A DNA stretch of 64,000 nucleotides. Source: JANMES01 sp038229715 (GTDB lineage Bacteria; Planctomycetota; Phycisphaerae; Tepidisphaerales; Tepidisphaeraceae). The notes under the pieces are model-generated. The model was not told the DNA's origin. It made no database searches and worked only from the letters and a program-made list of their open reading frames with translations. Below are positions 40,696 through 50,607 of this stretch, in pieces (the stretch's first letter is position 1; every line of letters starts with the position of its first letter). The stretch is from contig JBBROD010000010.1 in NCBI GenBank assembly GCA_038229715.1, positions 10,827 to 74,826 on the forward strand. The letters are read 5' to 3'. The translations under genes were made by a program, and so were the position numbers.

Positions 40696-42414
40696 ATGAG
40701 CAGTACACTGCAATTCAACGAGGGTTTCGCGGCTGGGACCGCGCTCGGCAAGTCGCTACGCATCTTGCCGAGCGCGCCGGCTGCAAAGCCGCAATCGACC
40801 GACCCCAATATCGCCGCCGGCGATCGACAGATCGCCGTGGGCAAGAAACTCACCAACGAAGAAACCGCCAAGCGAAAGCAGAACGGTCTGGATGTGTGGG
40901 ACGAGGTACTCGCCCACGCCCGCGACGCTCGGTTCCCGAAAGGGACCGACGTCTTTCTATTCAAATTCCAGGGGATGTTCTACGTCGCCCCCGCACAGGA
41001 AAGCTTTATGTGCCGGCTTCGCTTCGCCGGCGGAATGACCAACTCGCATCAGTTCTGCGGGTTGGCGGATTTGGCGGATCAGTTTGCAGCCGGTCATGTG
41101 GATGTAACGACTCGATCAAACCTGCAGATCCGCGAGATCCGCCCCGCCCATACCGCCGACGTGTTGATGGGGCTAGTCGATCTCGGCATCGTCAACCGCG
41201 GCGCGGGGGCAGACAACATCCGCAACGTCACCTGCAGCCCGTCAGCTGGGATCGATGCCGACGAGATCATCGACACTCGCCCCCTGGCCACGGCGATGCA
41301 TCACTACATCCTCAACCATCGCGAGATGTACGGCCTGCCGCGCAAGTTCAACATCGCCTTCGACGGCGGCGGGCGTGTCAGTACGCTGGAAGACACCAAC
41401 GACATCGGCTTCGTCGCGGTTCGACACGAAGGCGAGGTCTACTTCCGCCTGCTGCTCGGCGGCATCACCGGCCACAAGGATTTTGCCCGCGACGCCGGCG
41501 TGCTGCTGAAGCCCGACGAATGCGTTCCGGTCGCAGCCGCAATCGTTCGCGTGTTCATCGAGAACGGCGACCGCAGCGATCGAAAGAAAGCCCGGCTCAA
41601 ATACGTTCTGGATGCGTGGGGCATCGACAAATACGTCGCCGAAGCTGAAAGGCTGCTTCCGTTCAAGCTACGCCGCGTGCCGGTTGAGGCTTGCGAATCG
41701 CGGACCGCGTCGATCGAACGCCTCGGCCACGTCGGCGTGCATTCGCAGAAGCAGACCGGTCTGTCGTACGTCGGCGTTGTTTTGCCGGTCGGCAGAATCA
41801 CCACCGCGCAGCTGCGCGGGCTGGCGAGCATCTCCGACCGCTACGGCAGCGGGACGATCCGCCTGACGGTGTGGCAAAACCTGCTGATCAGCGACATTCC
41901 AAACGATCGCATCGAGGGCGCCAAGCGCGAGATCGAATCCCTCGGCCTGCATTGGTCAGCCACCGCCATCCGCGCGGGGTTGATCGCCTGCACAGGCGCT
42001 GCCGGCTGCAAGTTCGCGCTGGCCCACACCAAGCAGCACGCGATGGCGATCGCCGAGCACCTTGAGGCCAGCCTCACGCTCGATCAACCGATCAACATCC
42101 ACGTCACCGGCTGCCACAACTCGTGCGCGCAGCACTACATCGGCGACATCGGCCTGATCGGCACGAAAGTAGGCGAGGAAGCCGTCGAGGGCTATCACGT
42201 CTCCATCGGCGGCGGCTATGGCGCGACGCAAGGCATCGGTCGGGAGTTGTTGCGCGATGTCAAAGCCATTGACGCACCGGCCGCCGTGGAGCGGATCATC
42301 CGCGGGTATTTGGCGCATCGGGCGGATGCGGAAGAGACGTTTCACGATTTCGCCGCTCGGTGCGAGATCACGCAACTGACCGAAGTATTTAACGCTGTAC
42401 AGGTGAACTCATGA
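40696..42414 (+). CDS. nirA: ferredoxin-type assimilatory nitrite reductase
   Basis: A 572-residue siroheme/4Fe-4S enzyme that reduces nitrite to ammonium. The cluster/siroheme cysteines are Cys432 and Cys438 (CTGAAGCKFALAHTK) and Cys473 and Cys477 (VTGCHNSCAQHYIGDIGL). The two-fold repeated ferrite-reductase domains are seen around FMCRLRFAGGMTNSHQF and VVLPVGRITTAQLRGLASIS. An N-terminal 70-residue extension is present. The ATG at 40696 has GAGGA 8 bases upstream. The stop overlaps the next gene by ATGA, tying it to its likely electron donor. Confidence 0.92.
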   Translation: MSSTLQFNEGFAAGTALGKSLRILPSAPAAKPQSTDPNIAAGDRQIAVGKKLTNEETAKRKQNGLDVWDEVLAHARDARFPKGTDVFLFKFQGMFYVAPAQESFMCRLRFAGGMTNSHQFCGLADLADQFAAGHVDVTTRSNLQIREIRPAHTADVLMGLVDLGIVNRGAGADNIRNVTCSPSAGIDADEIIDTRPLATAMHHYILNHREMYGLPRKFNIAFDGGGRVSTLEDTNDIGFVAVRHEGEVYFRLLLGGITGHKDFARDAGVLLKPDECVPVAAAIVRVFIENGDRSDRKKARLKYVLDAWGIDKYVAEAERLLPFKLRRVPVEACESRTASIERLGHVGVHSQKQTGLSYVGVVLPVGRITTAQLRGLASISDRYGSGTIRLTVWQNLLISDIPNDRIEGAKREIESLGLHWSATAIRAGLIACTGAAGCKFALAHTKQHAMAIAEHLEASLTLDQPINIHVTGCHNSCAQHYIGDIGLIGTKVGEEAVEGYHVSIGGGYGATQGIGRELLRDVKAIDAPAAVERIIRGYLAHRADAEETFHDFAARCEITQLTEVFNAVQVNS

Positions 42415-44021
42415 GTAATGCTGTTGCTTCGACCCAGAAGGTTCTCAATCTCGTGCCGGACAACGCGCCGTTTACCGAAGAGCAGCGTGGGTGGTTGAAT
42501 GGGTTTTTCGCGGGATTGCTCAGTGGCGCACTTGCGGCGCAGGGCGGTCAGCCTGCCGCTGAAGCGGCAAGCCCGGTGAAAGCGCAGGAGGTGGAAGAGG
42601 AAACGCCGTGGCACGATCCGGGGATTGCCATGGATGAACGACTGAAGATGGCGGAAGGTAAGCGTCATCCGCTGAAGCTGATGGCGGCGATGGCGCAGCT
42701 CGATTGCGGCTCGTGCGGCTACCTCTGCAAGAGCTACGCCGAGGCGATCGCCAGCGGGGCCGACAAGGATCTGACCAAATGCACGCCCGGCGGGCGCGAC
42801 ACGTCGAAGATGCTCAAAGCCCTGCAGCAGAATGCCCCCGCATCGGCCCCCGCCGCTGCGAGTACGGCCAAGCCGAGCGTGGCGGAAGCGAAATCCGCGG
42901 GCACGTTCGATCGATCCAATCCGTTCGCCGCCCGGTTGCTGTGCAGCGATCCGCTGAACTCGGCCGAATCCTCCAAAGACACGCGGCTGGTGATGATCGA
43001 CCTTCGTAGCAGCGGCATCTCCTACAAGCCCGGCGATGCGCTGGGGGTTTATCCGGAAAACTGCCCACAGCATGTGGAGCAGATTCTCGAATGCCTCGGC
43101 GCCACCGGTGCTGAAGACGTCATGGGCTGGGACGACCGCACGGTCAGCTTCCGTAACGCGCTACACCGCGATTTCACGATCACTCGCCCGTCCCCCGACC
43201 TACTCGACCTGCTGGCCCGCTCGGCCGCCGACTCCACCGATGCCGCTGAACTCGCGCGCTTGCGCGATAGCGACGAAGGCAGCGGCGATCTGGAAATCCT
43301 CGACCTGCTGGTGCGTTTCCCATCCGCCAAGCCGGCCGCGGGGGATTTTGTGGCAACGCTCTCGCCGATGGCGCCGCGGCTGTACTCGATCTCCTCATCA
43401 CTGGCGGCGTATCCGGATCAAGTGCATCTGACCGTCGGCGCGGTGCGCTACCAAAACTCCGTCGGCCGATCGTGCAAGGGGGTCGCATCGACGTTCCTCG
43501 CCGAGCGCATCCGGCCTGGGCAGCGGCTTCGCGTGTTCGTGCAACCGTCACACCGCTTCGCACTGCCGGCCGGCGGGAAGCCGATCATCATGGTCGGGCC
43601 GGGCACGGGCGTCGCGCCGTTCCGGGCGTTCCTGCAGGACCGCCGGGCAACAAAGGCAACCGGCAAGGCGTGGCTGTTTTTCGGCGATCAAAAGGCCTCC
43701 AGCGATTTCCTGTTCCGCGACGAGCTGACTGAATATCTGGCCGACGGCGTGCTGACGAAGCTCGACACCGCGTTTTCTCGCGATCAGGCGGAAAAGGTTT
43801 ACGTCCAGACCCGCATGACCGAAAACGCCGCCGAGTTGTGGCAATGGCTGCAGGCCGGCGCGCATTTCTACGTCTGCGGCGACGCCAAGCGAATGGCCAA
43901 CGATGTCGACAAAGCCCTGCGACAAGCGATCGTGATAGCAGGCGGACTAACGACCGAGGCGGCGGATCAATACGTGTCCGACCTCAGCAAAACCGGCCGC
44001 TATCAGCGGGATGTGTACTGA
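42411..44021 (+). CDS. Fe-S and CysJ-type FAD/NADPH electron-transfer flavoprotein
   Basis: A 536-residue protein. Residues 20-40 are the short helix PFTEEQRGWLNGFFAGLLSG seen at the start of CysJ-like proteins. Residues 99-124 carry Cys99, Cys102, Cys106 and Cys124 in the pattern CGSCGYLC...KCTPGG, a small 4Fe-4S domain. From about 165 on it is a CysJ/cytochrome P450 reductase FAD and NADPH module (PRLYSISSS, GVASTFLAER, GPGTGVAPFRAFLQ, ending in DVY). The flavodoxin domain is missing and the Fe-S unit sits in its place. It probably passes NADPH electrons to nitrite and/or nitrate reductase. Confidence 0.85.
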   Translation: MSNAVASTQKVLNLVPDNAPFTEEQRGWLNGFFAGLLSGALAAQGGQPAAEAASPVKAQEVEEETPWHDPGIAMDERLKMAEGKRHPLKLMAAMAQLDCGSCGYLCKSYAEAIASGADKDLTKCTPGGRDTSKMLKALQQNAPASAPAAASTAKPSVAEAKSAGTFDRSNPFAARLLCSDPLNSAESSKDTRLVMIDLRSSGISYKPGDALGVYPENCPQHVEQILECLGATGAEDVMGWDDRTVSFRNALHRDFTITRPSPDLLDLLARSAADSTDAAELARLRDSDEGSGDLEILDLLVRFPSAKPAAGDFVATLSPMAPRLYSISSSLAAYPDQVHLTVGAVRYQNSVGRSCKGVASTFLAERIRPGQRLRVFVQPSHRFALPAGGKPIIMVGPGTGVAPFRAFLQDRRATKATGKAWLFFGDQKASSDFLFRDELTEYLADGVLTKLDTAFSRDQAEKVYVQTRMTENAAELWQWLQAGAHFYVCGDAKRMANDVDKALRQAIVIAGGLTTEAADQYVSDLSKTGRYQRDVY

Positions 44022-46177
44022 TGCAAGAAGTGAAGTCCCTGTGTCCGTACTGTGGCGTGGGTTGCGGCTTGCTGATCAAGACCGACGGCAAGGCGATCCA
44101 CAAACTCCGCGGCGATCCCGAGCACCCGGCCAACTTTGGACGGCTATGCGCTAAGGGAGCCACAGTCGCACAGACGATCGACGTGCAAACGCGGGCACGC
44201 AAGGCATTGATCCGCCCCCTGCGTGGCCAGCCGTTCGCTGCCACCACGCCACTGGCCGCGATCGATCACGTCGCGGAGAAGTTGAACGCCATCCGCCATC
44301 AGCACGGGCCGCAGTCGATCGCGTTTTATCTCTCCGGGCAGCTCACGACTGAATCGCAGTACCTGTTCAATAAATTCGCCAAGGGCTGCTTGCGGACCAA
44401 CCACGTCGATAGCAACAGCCGCCTTTGCATGAGCAGCGCGGCCAGCGGCATGTCGCTCTCGCTCGGCAGCGACGGGCCGCCGACGAGTTACGCCGACATC
44501 GAGCTGGCCGACACGTTTTTCTTCATCGGCTCGAACGCGGCTGATTGCCATCCGGTGACATTCACGCGCGTGCGCAGCCGGATCGAAAAAGCCCGCGCCC
44601 AGTGCATCGTGGTTGACCCGCGCCGCACGCCGACCGCCGAGGCGGCCACCATCCACTTGGCGATCAAGCCGGGGACTGACCTCGCACTGCTCAACGGCCT
44701 GATGCACATCCTGCAGCGCGACGGGCATTTGGATGAATCGTACATCGCCAATCACACCGAGGGGTTCGCGGAGCTGATGCAGATTTTGCCCGACTACCCG
44801 CCCCGCCGGGTGGCCGATATCTGCGGGATCAAAGTGTACGATCTGATCCACACCGCCCGGATTCTCGGCGAAGCGAAAAATCTGATTAGCTTCTGGACGA
44901 TGGGGATCAACCAGAGCGTGCAGGGCACATTCAGCAACAACGCGATCATCAATATGCACCTCGCGCTCGGCCAGATCGGCCGGCCCGGGTGCGGGCCGTT
45001 CAGCCTGACCGGCCAACCCAACGCCATGGGCGGGCGCGATGTCGGCTACATGAGCCACATGCTCCCCGGCCAACGGAAGATTGCAGACCCGGCGCACCGG
45101 CATTGGATGGAAAAATTCTGGGGCTTGGAAGACGGCGCGATCCACCCGCATGCCAGCTACGACGCCGTCGCGATGTTCGATGCGATGGAGCGCGGCGAGA
45201 TCAAAGCACTGTGGGTCGTCGGCACGAACCCCGCCGGCTCAATGCCAAATCTCGGGCGCATCCGCAAGGCGCTGGAGACGGCCGAGCTTGTGGTCGTGCA
45301 GGATGCCTACTTCCCCACCGAAACTACAACCTTCGCCGACGTGGTGCTGCCCGCTGCGGTGAACTTGGAGCAATCAGGTACGTTTTGCAACAGCGAGCGG
45401 CGGGTGTCGCTGATGGAGCAGGTCGTCGCGCCGCCTGGTGATGCCAAACCCGATTGGTGGTGGGCCCGTCAGATCGCTCACCGCATGGGGCTGACGCACG
45501 GCATGATGCTCGACAGCAGCGCCGCGATTTTCGACGAGTTCGCCCGCAGTACCGCCGGCCGGCCGAACGATCAGACGGCGCTGTCGCATGAAAGGCTTCG
45601 CCGTCAGGGCCCGCAGCAATGGCCGTACCCGGCGCTGGGCGCGTCGTCGGCCAGGCGGTACGAGAACGGAGAATTCCCAACGCCGACAGGTCGCGCCAAG
45701 TTTTTCGCACGTCCCTACCTGCCGCAGGAGGAATCACCTTCAGGCCGCTACCCGATGCTGCTCACCACCGGCCGGGTGGCCGGGCAGTGGCATTTGCGCA
45801 GCAAGACGAGCCAAGTCGAAAAGCTGAACAAAATGGACCCCGCGCCGTACTTACAGATGCACCCCGACGACGCCGCCGCCCTTGAGTTGGTGAATGGCCA
45901 GCGCGTCAACATCACCAGCCGCCAGGGCACGGCCGTCTCCACGCTGCGCGTATCGGGCGAGATCTCAATCGGCGTGGTGTTCATGCCCATGCACTGGGGC
46001 GATCTTTGGTCAAAGCAATCGTCGCCGAACGAAGCCACCACCGACGCCTGTGATCCCATCAGCCGCGAGCCGGGATTAAAATTATGCGCCGTGCGGATCA
46101 GTGCATATCAGCATCCGGTTGAATTCACTGACAGCGAGTCAAACAACTTGCCCGCTCCGGCGGTTGCTCGCCTGTAA
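44021..46177 (+). CDS. nasA: assimilatory nitrate reductase, molybdopterin subunit
   Basis: A 718-residue bis-MGD molybdoenzyme. The N-terminal 4Fe-4S cysteines are Cys8, Cys11, Cys15 and Cys43 (CPYCGVGC and GRLCAKG). The molybdenum-ligand cysteine lies in NSRLCMSSAASG, and GQPNAMGGRDVGYMSHMLPG is typical of NasA/NarB. The C-terminal cofactor-binding domain has LTTGRVAGQWHLRSKT. It is like cyanobacterial NarB and lacks the BFD-type Fe-S tail. The ATG at 44021 shares its A with the stop of the flavoprotein gene (TGATG). Confidence 0.94.
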   Translation: MQEVKSLCPYCGVGCGLLIKTDGKAIHKLRGDPEHPANFGRLCAKGATVAQTIDVQTRARKALIRPLRGQPFAATTPLAAIDHVAEKLNAIRHQHGPQSIAFYLSGQLTTESQYLFNKFAKGCLRTNHVDSNSRLCMSSAASGMSLSLGSDGPPTSYADIELADTFFFIGSNAADCHPVTFTRVRSRIEKARAQCIVVDPRRTPTAEAATIHLAIKPGTDLALLNGLMHILQRDGHLDESYIANHTEGFAELMQILPDYPPRRVADICGIKVYDLIHTARILGEAKNLISFWTMGINQSVQGTFSNNAIINMHLALGQIGRPGCGPFSLTGQPNAMGGRDVGYMSHMLPGQRKIADPAHRHWMEKFWGLEDGAIHPHASYDAVAMFDAMERGEIKALWVVGTNPAGSMPNLGRIRKALETAELVVVQDAYFPTETTTFADVVLPAAVNLEQSGTFCNSERRVSLMEQVVAPPGDAKPDWWWARQIAHRMGLTHGMMLDSSAAIFDEFARSTAGRPNDQTALSHERLRRQGPQQWPYPALGASSARRYENGEFPTPTGRAKFFARPYLPQEESPSGRYPMLLTTGRVAGQWHLRSKTSQVEKLNKMDPAPYLQMHPDDAAALELVNGQRVNITSRQGTAVSTLRVSGEISIGVVFMPMHWGDLWSKQSSPNEATTDACDPISREPGLKLCAVRISAYQHPVEFTDSESNNLPAPAVARL

Positions 46178-46285
46178 AACCGCATACTCGGTACCGCGTT
46201 CGCACCTCTCCAGACGAGAATCGCAATACTTCTGAAAGTGCGGATCGCCTGGATCAATGCGTTGAGGGCGGTATAGTTCTATGGA

Positions 46286-47416
46286 ATGAAACCAACCCAT
46301 CGATGGCTGGCGCTTGCGGGCCAATGCGGGCTTGTCGTTGCGACGATCTGCGGCTGTGACGACCGCAATTCCGTCAAGGTCTACCAAGCGCCCAAGGAAG
46401 CAGCCATGCCGCCGTCTATGGTTACGGCGACTTCGTCCACGCCGGTCGCAGGTGCGGCGAGCGCGGGGGAACCGCAGTGGGCTTTGCCGTCGGGTTGGAC
46501 GAAGATGCCCGACCAGCAGATGCGGTACGCCACCTTCTCGGTCGACTCGACCGATCCTAAACTCAATGTCGTCGTCTACAACTTCGGGCCCGAGTCCGGC
46601 CAACTGCTGCCGAACGTGAACCGCTGGGAGCAGCAGATCGGCGCGACGCCGTCGCAGCCGGCGGATCTTCCGAAGGTCGTGACGCACCTGCATAACAACG
46701 GTTTGGAGATCGACTCGGTCGACATCGCCGGCCCGGCTGCTGCCGGTCAGGCGGAAGGCACGCGCATGCTCGCGGCGATTATCCCAACGGGCGATCAAGT
46801 GTGGTTCCTGAAGTTCGTAGGGCCCGCAAGCAAAATCGCGAGCCGAAAGGCCGAGTACGATGCGTTTGTGAAGTCGATTTCGTTCAGCGGAGCGCCCTCG
46901 GCAAACCCTTCCCTACCGCCGGGCCATCCGAACATTGGCGACGGAATGTCCGCCCGACCGCCCGTGCAACCGGCCCCGGCCGGTGGGAAGAGCGCGATCG
47001 CGGCCTTCAAATCCTACGACACGCCAACCGGCTGGGCGATTGATCCGCAAGAGCGCCTGATGCGCGTCGCGACGTTCCACATCGCCGACGGCGCACAGCA
47101 GGCGGAGGTGATCATCACCGCACTCCCCGCCAACGCGTTCGGCTCGGCGGAAGCGAACCTGAACCGCTGGCGCGGCCAAGTCGGGCTGGAGCCGGTCGCC
47201 GATCCGAAATCGGTGGGCCGTACTCCCATGATCATCGGCGGCGGCGACGGGTTTGTTTTCGATTTCGCTGGCGCTGAGCAGCGGCTGATCGTCGCACAAG
47301 TGTCCTTTGGCACGAACGCGTACTTCTTCAAACTCATCGGACCGACTAAGCTGGTCGAAGCACAGAGTAAATCGTTCGAAACGTTCGTGAAATCCGTCCA
47401 GTTCGCCGCGGAGTGA
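46286..47416 (+). CDS. putative lipoprotein with two repeated domains
   Basis: A 376-residue protein of no recognised family. The N-terminus is a lipoprotein-type signal with Cys24 in TICGCDD. Two halves (residues 60-200 and 235-376) repeat the pattern LP.GW......MR.ATF followed by N.NRW..Q.G......DP and a buried F...G.......V..F...FVKS..F, so they are a tandem domain duplication. It is located in the periplasm or outer membrane by inference. It ends 4 bases before the ResB-CcsA gene, so a role around cytochrome c maturation is possible but unproven. Confidence 0.6.
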   Translation: MKPTHRWLALAGQCGLVVATICGCDDRNSVKVYQAPKEAAMPPSMVTATSSTPVAGAASAGEPQWALPSGWTKMPDQQMRYATFSVDSTDPKLNVVVYNFGPESGQLLPNVNRWEQQIGATPSQPADLPKVVTHLHNNGLEIDSVDIAGPAAAGQAEGTRMLAAIIPTGDQVWFLKFVGPASKIASRKAEYDAFVKSISFSGAPSANPSLPPGHPNIGDGMSARPPVQPAPAGGKSAIAAFKSYDTPTGWAIDPQERLMRVATFHIADGAQQAEVIITALPANAFGSAEANLNRWRGQVGLEPVADPKSVGRTPMIIGGGDGFVFDFAGAEQRLIVAQVSFGTNAYFFKLIGPTKLVEAQSKSFETFVKSVQFAAE

Positions 47417-47420
47417 TGGT

Positions 47421-50400
47421 TTGATCAAAAAGCTACTTGCCCCTTTGGCCTCGCTTAAACTGACGATCGTCCTGATCGCCATGTCCATCGTTTTGGTTTA
47501 CGCCGGCACTTGGGCGCAGGTGGATACCGGCATCTGGACGGTTCAAAAAACCTACTTCCACAGCCTGTGGTTGTGGATCGAGTTCAAAACGCTTTTACCG
47601 CGCCCGCAGCCGGGGCAACCGGGAATCCCCGGCGGATTTCCGTTCCTTGGCGGATACGCGATCGGCGGGTTGATGCTCATCAACCTGCTGGCGGCGCACA
47701 CGGTTCGATTCAAAATCACGCTCAAGCGCTCGGGCATCATCCTGATCCACGTCGGGCTCATCCTGCTGATCGTCGGCGAACTGCTGACCAGCCTGCTAGC
47801 GGTGGAAAGCCAGATGATGATCGACGAAGGCGCGACCGCCGTTTACTCAGCCGACACGCGGTACGGCGAGCTGGCGGTGATTGATCCGAGCGCGTCGCCG
47901 GACAAAGATCTGGTCGTCACATTCCCCGAACCGCAACTGCAGTCCGGCGCGACGATCCGTCACCCGCTCGTGCCGTTCGAGATCAAGGTCGACGACTACT
48001 ACGCCAACAGCCAAATCCTCGGCCCCATGCAAGCGCCGCCGGGCATGACCGGCAAGGCAACGGCCGGGTTCGGCAAGGGCATCGTTGTCTCGCCGCAGCC
48101 GCGTGCGTCGGGCGTGGACGGCGGTTCGGTCGACATGGCGTCCGCCTACGTCACCCTCACCGCCAACGGGCAGGATTTGGGGAAATACCTCCTCTCCTAC
48201 TTCCTTGACGGCGGGCAGGAAGTTCGCGTGGACGGCAAGCCGTATCTGGTCTCGCTGCGGTTCCAGAGGCACTACAAGCCCTACTCGATGCAGTTGCTTA
48301 AGTTCTCGCACGACAAATACCTCGGCACGGAAACGCCCAAAAACTTCTCCAGCCGAATCCACTTGGTCGACCCGTCGGCCGGTGTTGATCGCGAAGTGCT
48401 GATCCGTATGAACGAGCCTCTGCGTTACGCCGGCGAAACGTACTACCAGGCCAGCTTCAAGCCCGACGACAAAACCACGATCCTGCAGGTCGTCCGCAAC
48501 CCCGCGTGGACGATGCCTTACATCGCCTGCGTCGTCGGCGCGGCCGGCATGTTGATCCACTTCGGGATCATGCTGATTAGCTCCCTGCGTAAGCGATCGA
48601 GTCGACAAGCGAACGGTGCGGAGCTGTCCAAGTCGTCGAAAAAATCGAGGAATACCGTCGCGGCCGTTGAGCCGGTCAAACCTTCTTTGTGGGGACGATT
48701 ATTTCCGTTCGTCGCCGGCGTGGCGGGCCTGCTGCTGGTGCTCGGCATGCTCGGGCGGACGATGAACTCGCCCAAGGCCGACGAGTTCAACTACGCGGGA
48801 TTTGGTAACTTGCCGATCACCTTCGACGGCCGGGTGCTGCCGTTCGATACGCTCGCGCGGACCTCGCTGCAGGTGATTCTTGGGCGCGAATCCACTCGCA
48901 TCGGCTCGGAAACGCAGAGCGTCGACCAGTGGAAGCTTATCCCGTATTCCGACTGGAAAACCGTCCCTGCGACGCGCTGGCTGCTCGACACGTTCGCCGG
49001 CACGGACAAGGCCGACGAGTACCGCATCTTCCGCATCGACAACCCCGAATTACTGGGATTGCTCGGGCTCGATCAGGATCGCAACCCGCGGCTGTTCGCG
49101 TACCGCGAAGTCATCGCCAATCAGGCCAAGTTGCTGGAGCAGATCGTCCGCGTCGAGCAGATTGAAAACAAAAATCGCGGGCTTTTCGAGCGCAAGGTCG
49201 CGGAGTTGTACGGCCATCTGCAATTGTATGTGAAACTTTCACAACTCAATACGCTGTATCTCATGCCCCCGCTCACGCCGGTCGAGCAATGGCGGCCGAT
49301 CGGGCCGTTCCTGCCGACTTCCGGCGGCAGTGCGCCGCAGCGGAATGCAGCATCGGACTTGCTGCTGGCAATCATCGGCGACTTCCACAATCACTCGATC
49401 GATGGATTCAACACGCGCGTCGCGCAATACCACACACTGCTGGACGAACGCCTGCCCGCAGACGTCGCCAAGGCGGAGTTTGAGGCGTTCTTTAACCGGT
49501 TCGATCCATTTTATCAGGCACAAATGCTGTATGTGCTGATCTTCGTGCTCGGCTGCTGCGCGTGGCTTGGCTGGGCGAAACCGCTCGGCCGGGCGGCGTT
49601 TGTGCTGCTGCTGCTGAGCCTCGCGCTGCACACCTTCGGGCTGGTAGCGCGCATCTACATTTCCGGCCGCCCGCCGGTGACGAACCTGTACTCGTCGGCC
49701 GTCTTCATCGCCTGGGCGGGTGTGGTGCTGGCCGTGGGGTTGGAGCTTTATTTCCGCAATACGATCGCCACCGTCATGTCGGCGGCGATGGGATTCACGT
49801 CGCTGCTGATCGCCCACCACTTGGCCGGTGACGGCGACACCATGAAGCAGTTGCAGGCCGTGCTCGACACCAACTTCTGGCTGGCGACGCACGTCGTCGC
49901 AATCACGCTCGGCTACTCCGCGACGTTCCTGGCCGGTGTGCTGGCGATTTCGTACATCCTGCTCGGCGTGTTCACGAACCTCCTGACCGCCGACAAGCCC
50001 GGCAGGCGCACCGAAGACGCCCCCGCCAAGCTCCTGCCGCGCATGGTCTATGCGATCCTCTGCTTCGCGATCCTCTTTTCCTTCGTCGGAACCGTGCTCG
50101 GCGGTATCTGGGCCGATCAATCTTGGGGGCGATTTTGGGGATGGGATCCGAAGGAAAACGGCGCGGTGCTGATCGTGCTGTGGAACGCCCTTACCCTCCA
50201 CGCCCGCTGGGCCGGACTGGTGCGCGCTCGCGGCGTGATGATCCTGTCGGTCTTTGGCAACGTCGTTACCAGCTGGTCATGGTTCGGAACGAACATGCTC
50301 GGCGTCGGTTTACATTCCTATGGCTTCATGGACGCGGCGCTCTTCTGGCTGCTGGTGTTCGTCGTTTCGCAACTGCTGATCATCGCGATCGCCAACCTCC

Positions 50401-50480
50401 CGCTGCAACATTGGCGAAGCTTCTGCAACAATACACCCAAGTCGCAGGCGTTGCCCTCGGAACTGGGCGTTCAGGTCTAG
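47421..50480 (+). CDS. ccsA: ResB-CcsA fusion, system II cytochrome c biogenesis protein
   Basis: A 1019-residue membrane protein. The first 370 residues are ResB/Ccs1-like: helix near the start, PWTMPYIACVVGAAGMLIHFGIM closing helix, and the large periplasmic domain between. From about residue 690 it is CcsA with the heme-handling WWD motif WGRFWGWDPKENGAVLIVLW and several conserved histidines (HVVAIT, LHARW, LHSYGF). The fusion delivers heme to apocytochromes c across the inner membrane. The TTG at 47421 is preceded by GGAG at 6 bases. Middle residues 400-690 hold extra periplasmic sequence of unknown role. Confidence 0.92.
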   Translation: MIKKLLAPLASLKLTIVLIAMSIVLVYAGTWAQVDTGIWTVQKTYFHSLWLWIEFKTLLPRPQPGQPGIPGGFPFLGGYAIGGLMLINLLAAHTVRFKITLKRSGIILIHVGLILLIVGELLTSLLAVESQMMIDEGATAVYSADTRYGELAVIDPSASPDKDLVVTFPEPQLQSGATIRHPLVPFEIKVDDYYANSQILGPMQAPPGMTGKATAGFGKGIVVSPQPRASGVDGGSVDMASAYVTLTANGQDLGKYLLSYFLDGGQEVRVDGKPYLVSLRFQRHYKPYSMQLLKFSHDKYLGTETPKNFSSRIHLVDPSAGVDREVLIRMNEPLRYAGETYYQASFKPDDKTTILQVVRNPAWTMPYIACVVGAAGMLIHFGIMLISSLRKRSSRQANGAELSKSSKKSRNTVAAVEPVKPSLWGRLFPFVAGVAGLLLVLGMLGRTMNSPKADEFNYAGFGNLPITFDGRVLPFDTLARTSLQVILGRESTRIGSETQSVDQWKLIPYSDWKTVPATRWLLDTFAGTDKADEYRIFRIDNPELLGLLGLDQDRNPRLFAYREVIANQAKLLEQIVRVEQIENKNRGLFERKVAELYGHLQLYVKLSQLNTLYLMPPLTPVEQWRPIGPFLPTSGGSAPQRNAASDLLLAIIGDFHNHSIDGFNTRVAQYHTLLDERLPADVAKAEFEAFFNRFDPFYQAQMLYVLIFVLGCCAWLGWAKPLGRAAFVLLLLSLALHTFGLVARIYISGRPPVTNLYSSAVFIAWAGVVLAVGLELYFRNTIATVMSAAMGFTSLLIAHHLAGDGDTMKQLQAVLDTNFWLATHVVAITLGYSATFLAGVLAISYILLGVFTNLLTADKPGRRTEDAPAKLLPRMVYAILCFAILFSFVGTVLGGIWADQSWGRFWGWDPKENGAVLIVLWNALTLHARWAGLVRARGVMILSVFGNVVTSWSWFGTNMLGVGLHSYGFMDAALFWLLVFVVSQLLIIAIANLPLQHWRSFCNNTPKSQALPSELGVQV

Positions 50481-50521
50481 AGCAATGCGCCTTTTGTCGT
50501 ACCGTGTTAGTGGCCGATTGT

Positions 50522-50604
50522 CGTCATCCTGAGGTACTCCGAAGGATCTCGAACGTCGAATGCTGCTCGCAATTCGAGATCTTTCGGAGTACCTCAGGAT
50601 GACG
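50522..50604. repeat. 32-bp inverted repeat between convergent genes
   Basis: Positions 50522-50553 (starting CGTCATCCTGAGGTACTCCG) and 50573-50604 (ending CGGAGTACCTCAGGATGACG) are nearly exact inverted copies around a 19-base loop. It lies between the ends of ccsA and the GH127 gene and could terminate transcription from both sides. The GTCATCCTGAG core is a kind of intergenic palindrome I know from other genomes. Confidence 0.85.
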
Positions 50605-50607
50605 ATT

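Noticed and set aside
44144..45151. 335-codon frame opposite the nitrate reductase gene
   Set aside because: Antisense shadow with no recognisable motif; the nitrate reductase frame is unbroken.
49239..50201. 320-codon frame opposite the CcsA domain
   Set aside because: Very polar composition complementary to membrane helices of CcsA; no start signals.
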